From Crotophaga sulcirostris (taxonomy: Eukaryota > Chordata > Aves > Cuculiformes > Crotophagidae), in assembly GCA_013397455.1 (NCBI GenBank), contig VYZB01000755.1:131656-195655 (forward strand): a stretch of 64,000 nt of DNA. The letters are read 5' to 3'. The notes under the pieces were generated by a model, which searched no databases, was not told where the DNA came from, and worked only from the letters and a program-made list of their open reading frames with translations. This document shows, one piece after another, positions 59,205 to 64,000 of this stretch. Every line of letters begins with the position of its first letter. The first letter of the stretch is position 1. A program made the position numbers and the translations under genes.

Positions 59205-59519
59205 CAGACACCTCCACGGCCACATAAAAGTTCAGGTGACCTTGTGTAAGACTGGAAGTCTGAGCTTTGTCCTTTTACTGCATTGAACTGTTCTGGGAGC
59301 TTTGCCCTGCTGGAAAGCTCGAGAGGGTGAATTGAACTGAGAGTAGTGGGTGTAACGGTTGGAAGGTGGGGACCCACCACCCTGGGGTGTATTGCAAGCT
59401 TCCTTTCCCCCCTTTCTCTTTGCTTAAAGGTAGTTGCTGTCATTCACTGAACAAGATGACACTGGGCACATAAGGATGCTGTGACTTTAGAGAAGGCAGA
59501 TAACCAGCATGAAAGAGGG

Positions 59520-60365
59520 CAAAAGCAATTCTTGAGAAGTTACGGGCTACAGCTGGTGGAGATAAAGATAAGATTCCATCTATATGGGAACCAAATTCTG
59601 TAACGGTAATATCTGAATCAATGGGTGGTGATGACTCACTCTTGGAGTGGGAGGTGCCTGCTCCCAAGATCATTTATCCGAGACCTTGTAATTGGTGAAA
59701 AAGAGAATTTGTTAATTGGACTAAATTAGTATCTCAAGGAAAGGGTATTGACAACTTTGAGAATGATAAGATCAGTAACAGCTGGATAATGTATCATAGG
59801 GGCTTTCCTCATAGGGAAGTCATAACTGCTCTACAATTCTGGGCAAATGTCAACCCCACCAGAGAATTCTTATCAAGGGGTAGGCAGGAAACCCATTTAA
59901 AAAGCTGCAGCCAGTGCTCTGCCAGAGATGAAACTTGCGCCCACATAATTGGCTGCTGTCCCGTGGTACAGCGTGCAAGAATAAAAATGTCATAATCTAA
60001 TTTGTGAAACATTAATTAATGAGGCTAAAAAGAAGGACTAGCCAATATTTCCAGAACCACAAATAAGGACATTAGATTATTTAAACCGGATTTGATAATT
60101 GTAGAAGAGGATATTGCGATAGTCATAGATGGAACAATTAGATATGAATCTAAATTGATCACTTAAAGATGCGGCAAACGAAAAAGTTCAAAAGTATGAA
60201 CACTTGAAGGAGCAAATCCAGGAATCAACAAACACTTTTTCTGTTACATTTGTAGGCTTCCCCCTAGATGCACATGGAAAATGGTATTCTGGCAATTCTT
60301 GGGTTCTGTTTGCAATGGGTCTCTCGTTCCTGGCAAGAAAAGATCGTGTGGCACCTTTTAAATAA
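59520..60365 (+). mobile_element. Fossil R2-type non-LTR retrotransposon, C-terminal region
   Basis: Read in three stitched frames, the + strand gives the C-terminal part of an R2-clade protein in the correct order. At 59,717 onward is WTKLVSQGKGIDNFENDKIS, then NPTREFLSRGRQE. At 59,906-59,959 is a CCHC zinc knuckle (C-x2-C-x8-H-x4-C, CSQCSARDETCAHIIGCC). After a frameshift near 59,990 comes HNLICETLINEAKKKD, then a stop and IFPEPQIRTLDYLN. A second shift brings KPDLIIVEED at 60,083 with PD-x12-D, the restriction-like endonuclease signature. A third shift near 60,162 leads to TFVGFPLDAHGKWYSGNSW and a terminal TAA at 60,363. At least three frameshifts and two stops show it is dead. Weaker similarity may extend upstream to about 59,440. 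The N-terminus, RT domain and any 28S rDNA flank are missing. Other RLE-bearing clades (NeSL, R4) are possible but fit less well. Confidence 0.82.
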
Positions 60366-60366
60366 A
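60361..60366 (+). promoter_or_regulatory. Candidate polyadenylation signal (AATAAA)
   Basis: Lies about 1.16 kb after the PAPLN stop, overlapping the terminal codons of the R2-like relic. Other AATAAA hexamers occur at 59,980-59,985 and 61,036-61,041. Which one PAPLN uses cannot be told from sequence. Confidence 0.25.
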
Positions 60367-62176
60367 GGTTTATTATGCAGTTTAAATATCACTCACTCTA
60401 GGAATGCTCAGCAGATTTTATTTTTTTTTTTCCTTTCCTAGACCAGAACTGTGCTGTTGAATTTATTGCAAAGCTGGGCTCAGTGGTTGGTAGTGTTGTG
60501 CTGGGCTTTAACCTGGGGAGGTGAATGATATACAGATAAAAATACATGTAGGGGCATTTGACTTGGCAGAATAAACCCTCCCATCCTTGATCTGCTGTAG
60601 TCTCAGGTAACTTCAGGAAAGCCTGACTCTGCATGTGACCTGGGCTGATTCCTGCTCCTAAGGGCTAACAAACGAGGACTGCCAGAGGCAGAGTAGCTGT
60701 AGCTGAAAAGCACCCTTCTTTTCAAGACTAGCACTGAGTGGTAGTGAGCGTGAAATTTTCAGGCATTGGGGGGTGCTGGTCGTGATGGTGTGTGTGGAGG
60801 GGAGATTATATAATGACTTGTTAAACCAGGAGAGGCCCTTGGGTGTCTTGATTATCTCAAAATGGAATTATAACTACTGAGCAAAAGAACTTTTTACAGC
60901 CTCCATGTCTGTTGTACCCTGGCATCAGCCCTAGCACTCCCCCCTCTTCCTTATTTCAAACTCCCTGCTGAGACTGAGATGTGGTAATAACTGGGTGATG
61001 GTGCTAATTAATATGATTATTTGCATAGATGTAGCAATAAACTAGCAGAGTGGTGTGCAGGGCTGATTCCATGTTTTGATGGGGGGTGGGTGGCGGATTG
61101 GTGGGTTTTTTTCTTCTTCTCCTACTTCTGTTACTTTAGCTGAAGGCTTTGAGGGCAGGCAGCAAATTCAAGGCTGTGCTCGTACCGCTGTGCTCTCCTT
61201 CAGGACAGGCTCAGTTCTCAGGGCAGCAGTAATACATAGGTGTAAATCCCTAGGCCTGACAGCCTAAAGCTGGTTTGGATTCTAAATCCAGTAAATCAGT
61301 TCAGCTGTTCCTAAAAATAAGAATCCCTACCCTAATGACTGCACTCTCTTCAGCAGCGGTGCAGCTCCAGGATCACACTGAGGAGTCCAAAAGCAATCCA
61401 GTAAAGGAGTGAGAGGTGACAACAGCTATTTGGAGAGTGGGTCTTTCTGTGCTCTGTCAGGTTCTGATTGCTAAAAAAAAGACAAAAAGACTTAGTTGGC
61501 AGTTAAGATGCTTTAATTTGATTAGGGAAAACATCCTTTGCTGTAATTCATGGTAGGTGTTAGTGTAAGGTTTGAAGTTGCCATCATTGGATATGTACAA
61601 ACAATGAGCTGGTCCTGAGAATTTCTAATTTTGTTTGTACATGTTTAACATTTCACACCAGCACCTTTTTGTGTGTGTGGATAGGATTAGCATTTTAGTA
61701 ACCAGTATGACTTTGTCTTTTGAGACCGGGGTCTAATCAGACTGTAAATTCCAGCCTAAGCAAAGCCCACCCAGTTCACATGTGGCAGGCACAGAGGGCA
61801 GTCACGATCTGTGGGCTTGCTCAGGAGTACGGTTAGAAGTTGATTGTGGTAGTATCAGACCCTTTTGTCCCAGAATAAGCAGTCAGTTCTACTATATCCC
61901 TTTCTTCTCTTTCAGAAGCTCTGTTTTTAGAATATTTAAATACTGTGTGCAGTCAGCCTTCATTTAAGCTGTATGGTTATACAAGACATGGGCAGGGAGC
62001 TCTTGCTCAAGACGCAGGAGGGCTGCAGCAGCCACCTGTACTCTGAGGGGCAGGACTTAAACCTCAAAGGTGCTTCAGTTGAGTGTTTAGTCTGACCCCT
62101 TGCAGCTGCATAACCATGTTAGTAAGGATGATATTTGAAGGCATGCAGTTCACTGCTTCCACCACACACCATTATT
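60367..62176. other. Intergenic or distal 3' UTR sequence, no gene seen
   Basis: No exon or RNA gene is recognisable. Composition is ordinary, with a few short homopolymer runs. Confidence 0.5.
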
Positions 62177-62436
62177 CACAGTATCACAGTATCACCAGGT
62201 TGGAAGAGACCTCTGAGATCATCAAGTCCAACCTATAAGCCAACACTAACACCATCTCATCACCTAAACCATGACACTCAGTGCCTCATCCAATCTTCCC
62301 TTAAACACCTCCAGGGTTGGTGACTCCACCACCTCCCTGGGCAGCGCATTCCAGTGGCCAATCACCCTTTCAGGGAAGAACTTCTTCCTAACATCAAGTC
62401 TAAACCTCCCCTGACGAAGCTTAAGTCCGTGCCCTG
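62177..62436 (-). mobile_element. CR1 LINE 3' end, downstream of PAPLN
   Basis: About 260 bases, reverse complement, beginning CACAGTATCACAGTATCACC and running up to GCTTAAGTCCGTGCCCT. Moderately diverged. Confidence 0.93.
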
Positions 62437-64000
62437 TGATAGTTAACTACAGGGTCTTTTTGCATTTCTTCTTTGGCAAGCTGAGCTTTCCTCTCTGTAC
62501 AGCGCCATGGAATGATGACTTTTTTTAGAATCAACATGTTTGTTTTCTTCCCTAAACAATGGCTGGTAGGAAAGCCATATCTCTTTTACTGTTATTTCCA
62601 GGGTAGGGGAAGGGTGTAGCTATACTGGGCTATTTTCAGCTGATATGGAACTAATGGGAAAGAAAGCATGTATAGCTTACTCTGTCAGAAATGTCTAAAA
62701 ATATTTGCTTACTTTGAAAGCTGAAAAAAGCATTGGCACCAACCCAAACATCATAGGGAATGTTGGTCATTGCCATTTGTATCGCACTGGAAACAGGTAA
62801 GAATGTGTAAAGAAAAAAGCTTCAGTTTTCCAGACCATCTCACTGGGAAACTCACCGTACTTGCCTGGACACAGAAACTTCTGGAAACAGGGGCCAAACA
62901 AAGGGAGCATTTCTTCCCCTTCAGGTTACAAATCCTGACTTAGGTGCACCACGTAGTTTTAGACATAAGAACACAGTAAGAAACAATCGTACTAACAGGG
63001 TCGGTATCAACTTATTGAGAGAACAGAAAACCAAAGTGAATTTTCCTTTTCGAATGTTAGCGTCTTCATATTTGTCTGGAAATGTAAATGTAAATATTTG
63101 ATGCTAAAAAATAGTGATACAAACCCAGAATCTGATATTTTCAGTAAAGCCCTCCATTTCAGAGCTTTAAATAGTTATGGGTCATAAAGATATTTGCAAG
63201 TTCAAGTTGATCTAACAGGGTGTACAAATGAGAGGTGTTAAGATGCCATGAGGTTGGCAAGCAGGGCTCAACTACATTCACCTAATGACAGAAGATACCC
63301 ATAAGGGCAAATCCTGAATGACAGAAGGGAAATAAAGCTTTCACAGACAGCACTTCTACCACCAACATTTATTTCTGTTAAAGCAGATTATAAATCATCA
63401 GTACAAATATATATAACTTACATTTGCTTGTAAGGCCAAAGTTTAAAAGTAAAGTTAAAACGAGATGGTTTTTCACAAGTCACCAGAGGCAGAACCTGGA
63501 CCAGCTGCAGCCTTAACCACAAGGTTTCACAAATCAGTGGAAAAAAAATGAAACCAAAGTTAAAAACCTCTAAGAACTATTGACAGACAAAACATGAAAT
63601 GGTTTCCCAGGTAGCCCCAGGATGTAGATATGATTACAGTAAATTGTCACAGTAGTGTTAGAACCAATGGATTAAGACAAAGAAACTGCAGCAATACATG
63701 AAAGGAAAGAACCCATACTATATATAATATGTATTTTGAATCCAATAAAAAACAGTACATTTTCCCCATGGTTTTCAAACCATGACAATACTGTTTTTAA
63801 CTTTATTTATTTAAAACTACAATATAATGACTTATTGGTTGTGATTGTTGTTGCAATATGCTACTTACAATGAACAGATACAAGAACAAGCTAGAGCCCC
63901 TTTTTCCACCCCCCCCCAATATTACTTACAATAAGAATCAGAGATAAATCAATCTTATGTACAATTTCTTACATCCAACCCCCCTTTTTTAACCTTTGGC
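62437..64000 (-). other. AT-rich end of window; possible 3' UTR of a convergent gene
   Basis: No coding exon is seen. The segment from about 63,365 to the end is very AT-rich, and a TTTATT at 63,369-63,374 is an AATAAA on the - strand, as expected at the 3' end of a leftward gene. In other vertebrates NUMB lies here, convergent with PAPLN. The assignment is synteny-based only. Confidence 0.3.

Noticed and set aside
59789..59995. Treating the 68-codon open frame after PAPLN as a small host zinc-finger gene
   Set aside because: Its zinc knuckle is followed, in other frames, by an endonuclease motif and C-terminus in R2 order, so it is a retrotransposon fragment.
1..64000. CRISPR arrays, bacterial operons, prophage or integron structures
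   Set aside because: No regular repeat-spacer array, no Shine-Dalgarno-led gene clusters; the window is vertebrate nuclear DNA.

Overview
The window comes from a vertebrate nuclear genome, almost certainly a bird. It carries at least sixteen CR1 LINE fragments, most of them short 5'-truncated copies that share one 3' tail and end in an octamer of the type ATACTGTG. It has no bacterial-style gene packing. Its one large gene is split into compact exons with ordinary GT-AG splice sites. The abundance of similar CR1 copies would suit a CR1-rich lineage such as woodpeckers and relatives, but that is a guess.

The main gene is PAPLN (papilin), a secreted ADAMTS-like extracellular-matrix glycoprotein, on the + strand. 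I could trace 26 coding exons from the signal-peptide exon at 26,719 to the stop codon at 59,204. All exon phases join without a frameshift, giving 4,011 coding bases and 1,336 residues. The order is: signal peptide, TSR1, ADAMTS cysteine-rich/spacer region, TSR2 to TSR5, a linker, three papilin cassettes, a Kunitz domain with a long linker, Ig1, a short linker, Ig2, Ig3 and PLAC. The 5' untranslated exon(s) and promoter were not identified with certainty; two splice-competent candidates lie near 18.7 and 19.6 kb.

Layout: 1-1.6 kb is AT-rich sequence without a recognisable gene, possibly the 3' UTR of an upstream neighbour (PSEN1 in other vertebrates). At 1.7-3.3 kb lies a decayed CR1 ORF2 relic. 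From 3.3 to 26.7 kb there is intergenic or 5'-leader sequence with several CR1 tails, interrupted at 11.9-12.3 kb by a TATA-box-bearing 90-codon coiled-coil ORF that I cannot name. From 26.7 to 59.2 kb is PAPLN, with CR1 copies in introns 1, 8, 11, 14, 19 and 25. Directly downstream, at about 59.5-60.4 kb, is a fossil of the C-terminal half of an R2-type retrotransposon protein (zinc knuckle plus restriction-like endonuclease). The last 3.5 kb is AT-rich and may be the 3' UTR of a convergent gene on the - strand (NUMB by vertebrate synteny, not proven here).

The most unusual items are the R2-like relic, the GC-rich coiled-coil ORF with its own TATA box, a CR1 copy split into two inverted halves, an old duplicated ~200-bp block in intron 12, and an N-glycosylation sequon at the P1' position of the Kunitz reactive loop.
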